From the NCBI RefSeq assembly GCF_009767585.1, contig NZ_WSNW01000001.1, positions 3,543,462 to 3,607,461 of the forward strand: a DNA stretch of 64,000 nucleotides, given 5' to 3'. Of this stretch, positions 1 through 9,228 are shown in pieces. The position numbers and the translations under genes are program-made. The notes beneath the pieces were generated by a model. It was given only the letters and a program-made list of their open reading frames with translations, was not told where the DNA came from and ran no database searches. The stretch's first letter is position 1, and the number at the start of each line of letters is the position of its first letter. The DNA comes from Coprobacillus cateniformis. Its GTDB lineage: Bacteria; Bacillota_I; Bacilli_A; Erysipelotrichales; Coprobacillaceae.

Positions 1-385
1 GTCCTTTACGTTCTTTTAAACGCGGAAACCTCTGATATACTTTATCCAAATCCTCCTGAATTTTATTATCCGTTCTTAAATATGCACCCATCTCTAAATT
101 GTCCTGAACTGTTAATTGTGAAAAGATACGACGCCCCTCAGGAACTTGTGCCAATTGACGAGCAATAATCTTATGAGCAGGCATCTTTGTAATATCTTCA
201 CTCAAAAAAGAAATTTGTCCCTCTGACGTTTTTAACAAACCACTAATCGCATGCATAATAGATGTTTTCCCTGCTCCATTTGCTCCAATTAAAGCAACAA
301 TTTCACCTTCATTCACTTCAAAGGAAACATTTTTAATTGCATGAATAACTCCATAATAAACATTTAAGTGATCAACTTTTAACAT
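1..385 (-). CDS. livF: LivF, branched-chain amino acid ABC transporter ATPase (partial)
   Basis: Second cytoplasmic ATPase of the Liv importer, last visible gene of the liv operon. The start ATG is at 385 and about 128 residues are visible; the C-terminus lies beyond the window's left edge. A Walker A motif (GANGAGKTS) is near residue 38, and the Q-loop region and the LivF-typical stretch GAYLRTD follow. It starts 11 bases after livG with its own Shine-Dalgarno (AGGAGGAAAC). The ABC signature and Walker B are not in the window. The LivF assignment rests on the motifs and on the conserved gene order K-H-M-G-F. Confident. Confidence 0.93.
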   Translation of the reverse strand, partial: MLKVDHLNVYYGVIHAIKNVSFEVNEGEIVALIGANGAGKTSIMHAISGLLKTSEGQISFLSEDITKMPAHKIIARQLAQVPEGRRIFSQLTVQDNLEMGAYLRTDNKIQEDLDKVYQRFPRLKERKG

Positions 386-396
386 ACTGTTTCCTC

Positions 397-1161
397 CTAT
401 TCATCATTTCCCAAATATGCTGCAACAACATCTGGATTATTTTTAATCTCTTCTGGTGTTCCAAATGCCAATATTGTCCCAAAGTTCAAGACAGCGATTT
501 TTTCACAGATACCCATAACCAATTTCATATCATGCTCAATTAATAAGATTGCTATAGAAAACTTTTCCCTCACAATTTTGATTGTTTCCATAAGTTCAGC
601 AGTTTCAGTAGGATTCATACCAGCAGCTGGTTCATCTAGCAATAAGAGTTTAGGTGAAGTTGCCAAAGCTCTTGCAATCTCCAGTTTTCTCTGCTTCCCA
701 TAAGGCAAATTAGAAGCTTTAACATGAGCAAATTGTTCAAGATCAAAAACACGTAATAAACTGAGTGCCATTTCTTCCATTGCCTCTTCACCCTTAAAAT
801 ATTTTGGCAATCGTAAAACCGTACTGAATAAAGAATAGTTTTGAGAATGATGTAATCCAACTTTAACATTATCTAAAACACTCATATCTTTAAACAAACG
901 AATATTCTGAAACGTTCTTGCAATCCCATATTGAGTAATTTGTGTAGGAGACATTTTTAATAATGATTTACCATCAAAAATAACTTGACCACTTGTTGGT
1001 TTATAAACGCCAGTCAATAAGTTAAATACAGTCGTCTTTCCTGCTCCATTAGGTCCAATTAAACCATATAATTGATTTTTATCAATCTCAAAATCAAACT
1101 CATCAACTGCCTTTAATCCACCAAATTGAATCCCCAATCCAACAGCTTTCAATAAACTCAT
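397..1161 (-). CDS. livG: LivG, branched-chain amino acid ABC transporter ATPase
   Basis: A 254-residue ATPase of the Liv (HAAT) importer, working at the inner face of the membrane with LivF to power LivH/LivM. Walker A GPNGAGKTT is near residue 36, the signature region reads LPYGKQRKLEIARALA (Y-G-K in place of the usual S-G-G, as in LivG proteins), and Walker B LLLLDEPAAGMNP follows with the H-loop in EHDMKLVM. The insert containing NVKVGLHH and the C-terminal AAYLGNDE are typical of LivG. The start ATG overlaps the livM stop as TAATG, so translation is probably coupled. Full family length. Confidence 0.96.
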   Translation of the reverse strand: MSLLKAVGLGIQFGGLKAVDEFDFEIDKNQLYGLIGPNGAGKTTVFNLLTGVYKPTSGQVIFDGKSLLKMSPTQITQYGIARTFQNIRLFKDMSVLDNVKVGLHHSQNYSLFSTVLRLPKYFKGEEAMEEMALSLLRVFDLEQFAHVKASNLPYGKQRKLEIARALATSPKLLLLDEPAAGMNPTETAELMETIKIVREKFSIAILLIEHDMKLVMGICEKIAVLNFGTILAFGTPEEIKNNPDVVAAYLGNDE

Positions 1162-2108
1162 TATTCACTCACCTCCACTGGTTCATCAGTTTTCTTACTG
1201 AACTTTGCCTTTATACGAGGCATTAAATTCTTTTCCTTAATAATCATTGCCGCAATCAAAATAATTGCATACAACAGCATACGATACTCTGAGAATGCAC
1301 GTAAATATTCAGGTAAGATTGTCATAACAATAGCTGCTATGACAGAACCTTTCAAATTTCCTAAACCACCCAAAACAACCATAACAAGAATTTCTACTGA
1401 TTTATTGTAATCAAAAACCTTAGGAATGAGAATTGTAATATAATGTGCATATAATCCACCAGCAAGCCCAGCAAAAAATGCTGAGATTGTAAATGCCAAT
1501 ATTTTATAATATGAAGTCGGAATACCAGCCAACTCACTAGCCGTTTCATCTTCACGGATAGATATAATGGCACGTCCATGACGAGATTTCACAATACAGT
1601 AAATGACATAAATCGTCACAACAGCACTTAAAAACACAGCTGTAAAGTCTGTGCTGGGAGGAATTCCCATCAGACCTTTTGCACCATTTGTAATATCTAT
1701 ATTCAACATAATAACTCGAATAATCTCATTGAATGCTAATGTAATAATACAAAGGTAATCACCTTTTAAACGCAATGTCGGAATTCCAATAATCAGCCCA
1801 ACAACTGCAGCCACCAATGCACCAATTAACAAACTCACGATAAATGGAACCTGCATATATATACTACACAATGCTGAAACATACGCTCCAACTGACATAA
1901 AACCAGCATGCCCTAATGTTAATTGCCCTAAATAGCCACTAGCCAAGTTTAGACTTGTTGCTAAGACTATATTAATACAAGCCACAATTAAGATACCAGA
2001 CCAGTAAGTATTAATAATCCCTGAACTCATAGCAAACATCATGCCACCATAAATGAGTAGAGCACAAACAAAAGAAATGACTAATTGTTGAATCTCTTTT
2101 TTCTTCAT
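1161..2108 (-). CDS. livM: LivM, branched-chain amino acid ABC transporter permease
   Basis: Integral membrane permease, about 315 residues and about 8-9 hydrophobic segments, one half of the Liv translocation pore. Family landmarks are LNLASGYLGQLTLGHAGFM near the N-terminus, GIPTLRLKGDYLCI in the middle and the coupling-loop region SIREDETASELAGI. I chose ATG 2108 because AGGTGAG stands five bases upstream; a GTG at 2117 lies inside that ribosome site. The site overlaps the end of livH, only nine bases away. The C-terminus is a charged cytoplasmic tail. Substrate (Leu/Ile/Val or another amino acid or amide) cannot be set from the sequence. Confidence 0.94.
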   Translation of the reverse strand: MKKKEIQQLVISFVCALLIYGGMMFAMSSGIINTYWSGILIVACINIVLATSLNLASGYLGQLTLGHAGFMSVGAYVSALCSIYMQVPFIVSLLIGALVAAVVGLIIGIPTLRLKGDYLCIITLAFNEIIRVIMLNIDITNGAKGLMGIPPSTDFTAVFLSAVVTIYVIYCIVKSRHGRAIISIREDETASELAGIPTSYYKILAFTISAFFAGLAGGLYAHYITILIPKVFDYNKSVEILVMVVLGGLGNLKGSVIAAIVMTILPEYLRAFSEYRMLLYAIILIAAMIIKEKNLMPRIKAKFSKKTDEPVEVSE

Positions 2109-2117
2109 AATACTCAC

Positions 2118-2990
2118 CTACACTTTCTCTCTTACATTTTGCCCAAACAACCCAGCTGGTTTGACTAGCAAAATGAAAATCAATATACCAAAAACAACTG
2201 CATCTGAAAACGTTGAAGAAATATAAGAGACTGTAAATGCTTCTGCCACCCCAATAATCAAACCACCAATCATCGCTCCTTGTATACTTCCAATACCACC
2301 AAGAACAGCTGCAATAAATGCTTTAATTCCAAGCATTGCACCTAAATATGGATTAATTAAAGAATAACTCAAGCCATAGATAATTCCAGCCACTGCTCCA
2401 AGTCCTGAACCAATTGCAAATGTCATAGAAATTGTATTATTGACATTAATCCCCATCAGTTCAGCAGCCCCTTTATCTTCACTGACTGCACGCATCGCTT
2501 TTCCTAACTTTGTTTTATTAATAAATAACAACAATAGAATTGTACATGCAAATGTTAAAATCAAAGATAATAAAGATACATAAGAAATACTTAACCCAAG
2601 TAATTCTAACTGACCACTTGGTAAAAAATCAGGAAACGTTATTGCTGCTGAACCAAAAAGAATCAAAAATAAATTTTGTAGTAAATAACTTACACCAATT
2701 GCTGTAATTAATACCGACAAACTACTGCTATTCCTCAGTGGTTTATAAGCCACTTTTTCAGTCACCACACCTAATAATGCACAGCCAGCAATAGATGCAA
2801 TAATCGCAACAACAGGCATCCCTAACACGCTAAAAACAACATACGTTAAATATGCACCAACCATTATAATTTCACCATGTGCAAAATTAATCATTTTCGC
2901 AATACCATAAACCATTGTATATCCAATAGCAACTAGTGCATACATCCCACCTGTACTTAAGCCATTAATCATTTGTGTTAAAAGCTCCAT
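2118..2990 (-). CDS. livH: LivH, branched-chain amino acid ABC transporter permease
   Basis: The second Liv permease, 290 residues with about 8 membrane segments. Landmarks are GGMYALVAIGYTMVYGIAKM near residue 15, INFAHGEIIMVGAY, and the coupling stretch MRAVSEDKGAAELMGIN. It pairs with LivM to form the channel and contacts the two ATPases. The start ATG at 2990 follows a strong GGAGGGG site. It is the first gene after the binding protein and is separated from it by a terminator-like hairpin, so its expression is probably lower than that of livK. Confidence 0.94.
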   Translation of the reverse strand: MELLTQMINGLSTGGMYALVAIGYTMVYGIAKMINFAHGEIIMVGAYLTYVVFSVLGMPVVAIIASIAGCALLGVVTEKVAYKPLRNSSSLSVLITAIGVSYLLQNLFLILFGSAAITFPDFLPSGQLELLGLSISYVSLLSLILTFACTILLLLFINKTKLGKAMRAVSEDKGAAELMGINVNNTISMTFAIGSGLGAVAGIIYGLSYSLINPYLGAMLGIKAFIAAVLGGIGSIQGAMIGGLIIGVAEAFTVSYISSTFSDAVVFGILIFILLVKPAGLFGQNVREKV

Positions 2991-3018
2991 AAATTGCCCC
3001 TCCTTCTTTTAAAAAAAG

Positions 3019-3038
3019 AAAGGAGAAAATTCTCCTTT
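3019..3038 (-). terminator. Hairpin between livK and livH, probable partial terminator
   Basis: On the minus strand a palindrome with 8-10 bp arms (AAAGGAGAA / TTCTCCTTT) is followed by CTTTTTTT, just after the livK stop. The livH ribosome site AGAAGGAGG comes directly afterwards. The arrangement suits attenuation that keeps binding protein in excess over membrane subunits, as seen in many binding-protein operons. Effect on transcription is inferred. Confidence 0.75.
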
Positions 3039-3048
3039 ACTTTTCTCA

Positions 3049-4200
3049 TTAATCTAAATATGTGTAAGCTCCATCCTTGATTGTTTTGATAACCAAATCT
3101 TTAGTTGGATTGTGCTGTTCATCATATTCGAACTGTCCAGTAATACCACCATAATTTGTCTTCTCCAATGCTTCACATACTTTGTCAGGATCAGTCGTTC
3201 CAGCAGCTTCAACTGCTTTCAATAATACCCATGTTGCATCATATGCCATTGTACCAAACATATTTGTATCACTATTATATGCAGCTTTATATGCTTTAAT
3301 ATAATTTTGTACAGCATCTACACGGTCATCAAAAGTATTTGTATAATAAGCACCATTAAAAATACTCTTATCTACACCTTTTACACTCAAAACACCATCC
3401 CAACCATCAGTTCCTAAGAAAGTCCCTTCAAAATTTTTATTTTTAAATTGTTTAACCATTTTAGCAATAACTTCATAGTAGTCAGGAATAAATACTGCAT
3501 CAGCACCTGAGTTTTTCACTTTATCTATATAAGTACCAAAATCAGCTTGTGTTTTTGGATATTTTTCCTCAAGAACAATTTGAACATTATCCTTTTTAGC
3601 TTGTTCAATAAATGATTCTGTACATCCAATACTATAATCACTATCACTATTTGTTAAAATAGCAATTTTTTTAGCTTTAATTGTCCCATCTCCAACTTTA
3701 GAAGCAATAAATTGTCCACCATGAGAATCATTAGAACAAGTTCTAAAGAAATTAGCTCTTGTTGAACCATCATTATTTAATGTTACAGCATCACCAGAAG
3801 CACTAGAAGAAACAATTGGTGTTTTATTCTTAGCAGAAGCATTTCCAACAGCTAGACTTTCTCCTGTTAAAACTGGACCAACAATTCCTACAACACCTTT
3901 CCCAACCAAACTGTTATAAGCATTAACTGCCTGTGTTTCATCTCCAGCTGAATCTTCAGCAATTAACTCAACTTTATATTTTGCATTCTCTGATGCGTTG
4001 TAATCCTTAATTGCAAGTTCAATAGAATTCGCTACTGGAATCCCATAAGTTGAAGTCTCCCCTGTTTTTGGACCAATAAATCCAATTTTGATAGTATCTC
4101 CATCTTTTAAAGTTGTTCCAGATGAAGCACCATCTTGTCCACCACAAGCAACTAGCATACTTGCAACTGCCAATGTCGACAATGCTCTTCTCAATTTCAT
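3049..4200 (-). CDS. livK: LivK-type amino acid-binding lipoprotein
   Basis: Extracellular substrate-binding protein of the Liv importer, 383 residues. The N-terminus is a lipoprotein signal (basic MKLRRA, hydrophobic run, lipobox LVAC with Cys about residue 19), so the protein is lipid-anchored outside the membrane. The fold is periplasmic-binding-protein type I: IKIGFIGPKTGETSTYG opens the first lobe, and IVGPVLTGESLAVG and the SSSASGD segment fit the ligand pocket. It is first in the operon, preceded by a near-consensus promoter and a GGGGAG ribosome site. Ligand could be Leu/Ile/Val or a related compound. Confidence 0.93.
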   Translation of the reverse strand: MKLRRALSTLAVASMLVACGGQDGASSGTTLKDGDTIKIGFIGPKTGETSTYGIPVANSIELAIKDYNASENAKYKVELIAEDSAGDETQAVNAYNSLVGKGVVGIVGPVLTGESLAVGNASAKNKTPIVSSSASGDAVTLNNDGSTRANFFRTCSNDSHGGQFIASKVGDGTIKAKKIAILTNSDSDYSIGCTESFIEQAKKDNVQIVLEEKYPKTQADFGTYIDKVKNSGADAVFIPDYYEVIAKMVKQFKNKNFEGTFLGTDGWDGVLSVKGVDKSIFNGAYYTNTFDDRVDAVQNYIKAYKAAYNSDTNMFGTMAYDATWVLLKAVEAAGTTDPDKVCEALEKTNYGGITGQFEYDEQHNPTKDLVIKTIKDGAYTYLD

Positions 4201-4240
4201 TTTAATCTCCCCTTTTTTGTGTTTTTATAATATACACTTC

Positions 4241-4268
4241 ATTATACTTAACATTTTATACAAGTCAA
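4241..4268 (-). promoter_or_regulatory. Promoter of the liv operon
   Basis: Minus-strand TTGACT (4263-4268) and TATAAT (4241-4246) are 16 bp apart, about 40 bp upstream of the livK start. Both hexamers are near the housekeeping sigma consensus. No CodY-type box is certain. Confidence 0.8.
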
Positions 4269-4553
4269 CATATATTTAATATAATTTTTACATTATTCTA
4301 AAATACATAATTATTTTTCGGTTTTAGATAAATTTCAATATCTTTTCACAAAGAATGAATACAATTATTTTAAAATCCAATGTTTTAAAGTCACTTTATT
4401 CTTTTGTATATACATAAAAACAAATATAAAGCTTCTCTCCTTAACCTATTTGATTTTGGTTCTCTATATTCAAATCAATAGAGTATTTATTTATACAACA
4501 ATGAAAATCTGTTATATCGTATAAAATTGATAGAATAAGCAGATAATATTATT
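4269..4553. other. Divergent intergenic region between livK and the manganese catalase
   Basis: About 290 AT-rich bases upstream of the liv promoter, leading to the catalase gene. Apart from the liv promoter and the catalase ribosome site I see no gene, RNA or clear palindromic operator. A TATAAAAT-like stretch near 4520 could be the catalase -10 but lacks a convincing -35. Confidence 0.5.
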
Positions 4554-4565
4554 GAGGTGAAAAAA

Positions 4566-5240
4566 ATGTTTAAATATGAGAGTCGTTATTTACATCCTGT
4601 TAAAGTTGATAAACCAAATCCTAACTACGCAACTTTACTACAAGAACAGCTTGGAGGTCCACAGGGAGAATTGAAAGCTGCAATGCAGTACTTCGCACAA
4701 AGTTTTCGAATACGAGACAAAGAAATTCGTGATTTATTCCTCGATATTGCAACTGAGGAACTTTGTCATTTAGAAATGATTGCTGAATTGATTAATCAAT
4801 TAAATGGGCATGAACCATGTGCCAACAAGGCAACCATTGGAAATGTAGAAGCTCATGTTCTAACTGGGCTGACTCCAATGTTAGCTAATGCATCAGGTTA
4901 TTTATGGACTGCTGCATATGTTAATGAAACTGGTGATTTAGCTGCTGATATATTATCTGATATAGCTTCTGAACAACGTGCTAAAGTTGTTTATCAAAAT
5001 TTATATCGTCAAATTGATGATAATGGAGTAAGAGAAACAATTGATTTTTTATTAAATAGAGAAGAAGCACATAACACAATGTTTAGACAAGCATTTAATA
5101 AAATCCAGGAATCAGCAAGTTCACAACAAGATTGGGGAGTCACAAAAGATTCTAGAATTTACTTTGATCTCTCAAACTTAGATGGGCAAAACTTTCAACC
5201 TAATGATGTTCCACCAAGTTTCAATTTAAATAAGTTTTAA
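4566..5240 (+). CDS. Manganese catalase family protein (CotJC-like, short form)
   Basis: Di-manganese ferritin-like protein, 224 residues, expected to break down hydrogen peroxide. Metal ligands fit four-helix-bundle motifs: Glu in GELKAAMQYFAQ (about residue 35), EE-x-x-H in ATEELCHLEM, Glu in IASEQRAKVV and E-x-x-H in REEAHNTMF. ATG 4566 was chosen because GAGGTGA ends five bases upstream; the GTG at 4557 is part of that site. It lacks the roughly 50-80 C-terminal residues of secreted or cytosolic Mn catalases but is longer than Bacillus CotJC, so a spore-coat or a vegetative role are both possible. Monocistronic, with a strong terminator. Confidence 0.88.
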   Translation: MFKYESRYLHPVKVDKPNPNYATLLQEQLGGPQGELKAAMQYFAQSFRIRDKEIRDLFLDIATEELCHLEMIAELINQLNGHEPCANKATIGNVEAHVLTGLTPMLANASGYLWTAAYVNETGDLAADILSDIASEQRAKVVYQNLYRQIDDNGVRETIDFLLNREEAHNTMFRQAFNKIQESASSQQDWGVTKDSRIYFDLSNLDGQNFQPNDVPPSFNLNKF

Positions 5241-5251
5241 ATGATTATTTT

Positions 5252-5283
5252 GCCATATTGACTAAAAATATGGCATTTTTTCT
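5252..5283 (+). terminator. Terminator of the manganese catalase gene
   Basis: Perfect 8-bp arms GCCATATT / AATATGGC with a 7-base loop, followed by ATTTTTTC. Confidence 0.85.
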
Positions 5284-5290
5284 TTCAAGA

Positions 5291-5369
5291 AAAAAAGAGA
5301 TACTTTTATGTGAACTCCAAAAGTTGAACTATCAACTGAAAGGGTCAGTTCATTCATTATCTCTTTTTT
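5291..5369. repeat. 79-bp nested palindrome (bidirectional terminator or small mobile remnant)
   Basis: Three nested arm pairs share one centre: AAAAAAGAGATA / TATCTCTTTTTT (5291-5302, 5358-5369), TGAACT / AGTTCA (5311-5316, 5347-5352) and AGTTGA / TCAACT (5322-5327, 5332-5337). It lies between convergent genes. Read on the minus strand it ends in a T run and can terminate the transporter operon. Its size and nested form also resemble a miniature inverted-repeat element. No flanking target duplication was recognised. Confidence 0.65.
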
Positions 5370-5395
5370 GATATAATCCTGTATATAATTACTCT

Positions 5396-8300
5396 CTATT
5401 CAATACTTTTTAATGATTCAACCATATCAACCTTATTTAAAACATGACGCATTGTTAAATTAATTAACATTGTAAATCCTAAAGTTATAAAAACAGCGAT
5501 AACATAACTTGATAAAGTTAAATTTCTCACAAACATTGTCATATCCAATTCAACAGTACGAATAATAAATTGATGTAAAGCAAAACCAAAAATCATTCCT
5601 ACCAAAGATCCGATAACAGATAAAAGGATATTTTCTCTAAATATATAATCGTAAACCTCTTTTCTTCTAAAACCTAAAACTTTAATTGTTGCGATTTCAC
5701 TCTTACGTTCTTGAATATTAATATTCGTCAAATTATATAAAACAATAAAATTTAACGCCCCTGCACAAATAATAAGAATCGCAATAACAATATCTAAACT
5801 CTGAACCTGATTATCGAATTCACTACCACTACTATCAATATAAGAGAGATTCCCATAGTGATGATCCTGCATATAATTTTCAAGGCTGGTTTTATTAGAT
5901 TGCGTCATCTTCTTCATTGTCATAAAAGCGTGATTAATTTTCAAATGTGACGATGTTAAGTTCTCATATAATGTCTGAGACATATAAACGTAATTCATAA
6001 AATAGTTTTCCATAATACCAGAAACCTTTACATTATATTTCGTTCCTGATATTTCTATATCTATATTATCATTCACGTCAACACCTAACAGTTCAGCAGT
6101 TTTAATAGACAACACAATTCCATCATCTGATAAAGCAATTTTTTTATTCGTTTTCATATCATTGAAAGTTATAAAATTCTGAATATTATCCATGGATTGG
6201 TAAACCACCATACTCGCATACAAATCTTCCTTATTTTTCATCACCTGTACACTTTGATTCAATACATATTCTACGTTGCTAACTTCATCTCTTTTTAATA
6301 AATTCTCCTGATATGTCTTTGCATCTGTTATACTCACTTCTTTTTCCAAACGCACTTGCGCATCATAGTTTAATATCTTTTCATATTGTCTATCTACAAC
6401 TTCTGATACTGAGTATTTAATTCCAAAACCAGTAATTATTAAGGCTGTACATCCAGCAATTCCAATAACAGACATAAAGAAACGTTTTTTATACCTAAAG
6501 ATATTTCGCATTGTAACTTTTTGATTGAAAGAGAGTCGTTTCCAAATCATATCCATTTTTTCCAGAAAAATTCTTTTACCAAGTTTTGGAGCCTTTGGTC
6601 TCATTAATACGGCTGGCATTAAATTTAATTCACTCATACAAACCGAAAGTGTTGCTATCATTGTTACAAAAACAGAAATAAAGACTGTTTGAAAAGCAAT
6701 CATATAAGTTGATGAAATGAAAGTTGGTGCATCTATTTGAAACAACATCAAACTATATAAATAATAAATGATTCTTGGGAAAAACTGTGTTCCTAAAACA
6801 ATTCCTAGAACACATGCAAAGAACGTTGCAAAGATCACATAAACAATATACTGTTTAATAACATCCCATTTAGAATATCCTAAAGCACGTAAGGTTCCAC
6901 TTTGACTTCTTTGTTCCTCAACCATTCTTGTCATTGTTGTCAAAGAGACAAGAGCTGAAACCAAGAAAAACATTAATGGAAATATATCAGCAATAGACGA
7001 TATAGAATCTACATTAGAATCATAATTCACCAAACCAGCATTTTCATGCCTTGTTAATGTATAGAGTTTTCCTTTTGGAATTTGATTAACTTGTTCCTTA
7101 GCATCTTGAATCTGTAAATCTGCCTGATTTAATTTTTCTTTTGCCTGATCTAACTGATTGCGTGTTTTAAGTTCTTGTAAAGTTAATTTGTTTTCCTGCT
7201 GTTGTATTTGTAACTTTGCCTTTTGAATTTGTAAGTCTGCCTCATTTAATTTTGAAAATCCATCTAATGCAGATGATGTTGAATCCAACAGTGTTCTAAT
7301 AGATGCAATATCATCTAATATTTTTTGTACCTCTGGAGGTGTTTCAGTTAATGGATTATCTTTATATTTTTCTAATTGTGCTTTCAATATTTCTAGATCT
7401 TTTTTGAGTTCTTGAGATGTTTCTTCAATTGTACCAATCATATCTTTGGTTTGTTGATTGGCTTGTGATTGTGCTTTAAGATAATCAGTCTCTTTTTCAG
7501 CTAATGCCATTTTTGCATTCGTTAATTGAATTTTTGCTTCTAAAATTTGTGTTTCAAAAGTCGTCTTTGAATCAGAATATGTTTTAAAACCTTTATCATA
7601 TTCAGTTTGAGCTTCATCTAATTTCTTTTTTGCATCTGCTGACAAAGATTCATACAAGTCGCTTAAACGAAGTGATAGAGCACTTTTCACTTTTGTATTC
7701 ACATTTTCAATATAATCATCATATTCCTCACTAAAAAGATTATAATCACTTGCACCATCAACAGCAATAGATATCTGATTATACAGCACCTTTTCATCAC
7801 GCAAATCATACAAATCTTTAGGCAAAGCAAAAAAAGCATTATCTTGATTTAAAATTTCAATATATCCTAAGTTTGTTCCATCTCCTAATGTATTTGTTCC
7901 ACGATCTGTCTTTGCAACATATCTTACATCCTTCACAATTCCGACCACTTCAAAAGTCTTTTTCCCTTGATCATTAGAGATTTCAATTTTATCACCAATT
8001 TGCGTTCCTGCTTTAGCAATTTCTACATCAATTAAACATTCATCACTTTTGCTAGGATATTTTCCATCATTTAAGATAGGCTGATTCAGCATCTCATCAT
8101 TATACGTTTCACTCGTATAAACTTTGACACCTGACAATTTATTGTTCATCATCGTTAATGCATCAAATTGATATCCATATTCAATACGAGATATGCCTTT
8201 TAAATCTTTAACTTCATTTATATCATCTTGACTAAAGCCCAAAGTTGATAAATATGTTAAATCACAAAAACGATACTCATCTAAATAAGCATCCATTGTC

Positions 8301-8449
8301 TTCATCATGGTCCCTGGTGTATTTCTTAACCCTGCAAAAAAGGCGGCACCTAGAAATACAATAGAAAAAATTGAAAGAAATCTAGCTTTGGACTTAAAAA
8401 TAGATTTCCATAAATTTTTCCAATACGCTGTTTTCTTTTGCTTTACCAT
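5396..8449 (-). CDS. FtsX-like ABC transporter permease with long coiled-coil domain
   Basis: A 1017-residue membrane protein with two FtsX-type permease units. A first membrane segment is at about residues 20-40. A large extracellular region follows, with a strongly charged heptad-rich coiled coil about residues 270-455. Membrane segments of the first FtsX domain are at about 485-610, another at about 670-690, and the last three at about 890-1010. MTRMVEEQRSQSGTLRALGYS and NINIQERKSEIATIKVLGFR are the classic FtsX loop motifs. Its start overlaps the end of the ATPase gene by 7 bases. Likely an exporter or an envelope signalling transporter; substrate unknown. No peptide or lipid specificity can be read. 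Confidence 0.92.
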   Translation of the reverse strand: MVKQKKTAYWKNLWKSIFKSKARFLSIFSIVFLGAAFFAGLRNTPGTMMKTMDAYLDEYRFCDLTYLSTLGFSQDDINEVKDLKGISRIEYGYQFDALTMMNNKLSGVKVYTSETYNDEMLNQPILNDGKYPSKSDECLIDVEIAKAGTQIGDKIEISNDQGKKTFEVVGIVKDVRYVAKTDRGTNTLGDGTNLGYIEILNQDNAFFALPKDLYDLRDEKVLYNQISIAVDGASDYNLFSEEYDDYIENVNTKVKSALSLRLSDLYESLSADAKKKLDEAQTEYDKGFKTYSDSKTTFETQILEAKIQLTNAKMALAEKETDYLKAQSQANQQTKDMIGTIEETSQELKKDLEILKAQLEKYKDNPLTETPPEVQKILDDIASIRTLLDSTSSALDGFSKLNEADLQIQKAKLQIQQQENKLTLQELKTRNQLDQAKEKLNQADLQIQDAKEQVNQIPKGKLYTLTRHENAGLVNYDSNVDSISSIADIFPLMFFLVSALVSLTTMTRMVEEQRSQSGTLRALGYSKWDVIKQYIVYVIFATFFACVLGIVLGTQFFPRIIYYLYSLMLFQIDAPTFISSTYMIAFQTVFISVFVTMIATLSVCMSELNLMPAVLMRPKAPKLGKRIFLEKMDMIWKRLSFNQKVTMRNIFRYKKRFFMSVIGIAGCTALIITGFGIKYSVSEVVDRQYEKILNYDAQVRLEKEVSITDAKTYQENLLKRDEVSNVEYVLNQSVQVMKNKEDLYASMVVYQSMDNIQNFITFNDMKTNKKIALSDDGIVLSIKTAELLGVDVNDNIDIEISGTKYNVKVSGIMENYFMNYVYMSQTLYENLTSSHLKINHAFMTMKKMTQSNKTSLENYMQDHHYGNLSYIDSSGSEFDNQVQSLDIVIAILIICAGALNFIVLYNLTNINIQERKSEIATIKVLGFRRKEVYDYIFRENILLSVIGSLVGMIFGFALHQFIIRTVELDMTMFVRNLTLSSYVIAVFITLGFTMLINLTMRHVLNKVDMVESLKSIE

Positions 8450-9147
8450 TCGATTTGCTCTATTGGTTGAGGATTTTGATTCATCTCAACACTATAAACC
8501 TTTCCATTTCTCAAATGAATCACACGGTCTGCCATTGGTGCCAAAGCAGAATTGTGAGTAATAACAACCACTGTCATCTGATATGTTTCACACATCTCAC
8601 GCAATAATCCTAAGATAGCTTTTCCAGTCTGATAATCCAACGCTCCTGTTGGTTCATCACATAATAACAGTTTGGGATTTTTAGCAATGGCTCTTGCAAT
8701 CGCTACACGCTGCTGTTCCCCACCAGAGAGTTGTGCAGGGAAGTTAGACAAACGGCTATCAAGTCCAACCCTTTCTAAGACATTCCTTGCATCTAAAGGA
8801 TTTTGGCAAATTTGTGTAGCCAACTCAACATTTTCTAATGCTGTTAAATTTTGTACAAGATTATAAAACTGAAAAACAAAACCTATATCATTACGACGGT
8901 ATTCTGTAAGTTTTTTTTCATCATATAAAGCAATGTTTTCACCATCAACCAAAATAGAACCACTGGTTGGCGAATCCATCCCTCCAAGTAAATTTAAAAT
9001 AGTCGTTTTCCCTGCTCCTGAGGCCCCAACAATAACAACAAACTCCCCTTTATTGACTTCAAAATTAACACCATCACTAGCATTAATCGTTATATCACCC
9101 ATTGTATAGCTTTTTATAATATTTTTAAATTCTATCAAAGCACACAT
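8443..9147 (-). CDS. ABC transporter ATPase (MacB/LolD type) partner of the FtsX permease
   Basis: A 234-residue cytoplasmic ATPase. Walker A is GASGAGKTT (about residue 41), signature LSGGEQQRVAIARA and Walker B LLLCDEPTGALD, followed by the H-loop in ITHNSALA. The sequence IGFVFQFYNLVQNLTALENVELA is typical of the MacB/LolD/FtsE class, which works with FtsX-type permeases. First gene of a two-gene operon with a GGAAGGTAAG ribosome site. The last 7 bases overlap the permease start, so translation is coupled. No sensor kinase or regulator sits next to it. Confidence 0.93.
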   Translation of the reverse strand: MCALIEFKNIIKSYTMGDITINASDGVNFEVNKGEFVVIVGASGAGKTTILNLLGGMDSPTSGSILVDGENIALYDEKKLTEYRRNDIGFVFQFYNLVQNLTALENVELATQICQNPLDARNVLERVGLDSRLSNFPAQLSGGEQQRVAIARAIAKNPKLLLCDEPTGALDYQTGKAILGLLREMCETYQMTVVVITHNSALAPMADRVIHLRNGKVYSVEMNQNPQPIEQIEW

Positions 9148-9228
9148 TTTTCTTACCTTCCTTTGCTGTATCTGTTAATATAATTATAGTAACACATTTT
9201 GAAATAAAAAAACATATGGAGGTTGAAT

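Noticed and set aside
4300..4556. PerR-type operator before the manganese catalase
   Set aside because: Only loosely AT-rich sequence; no palindrome matches well enough.
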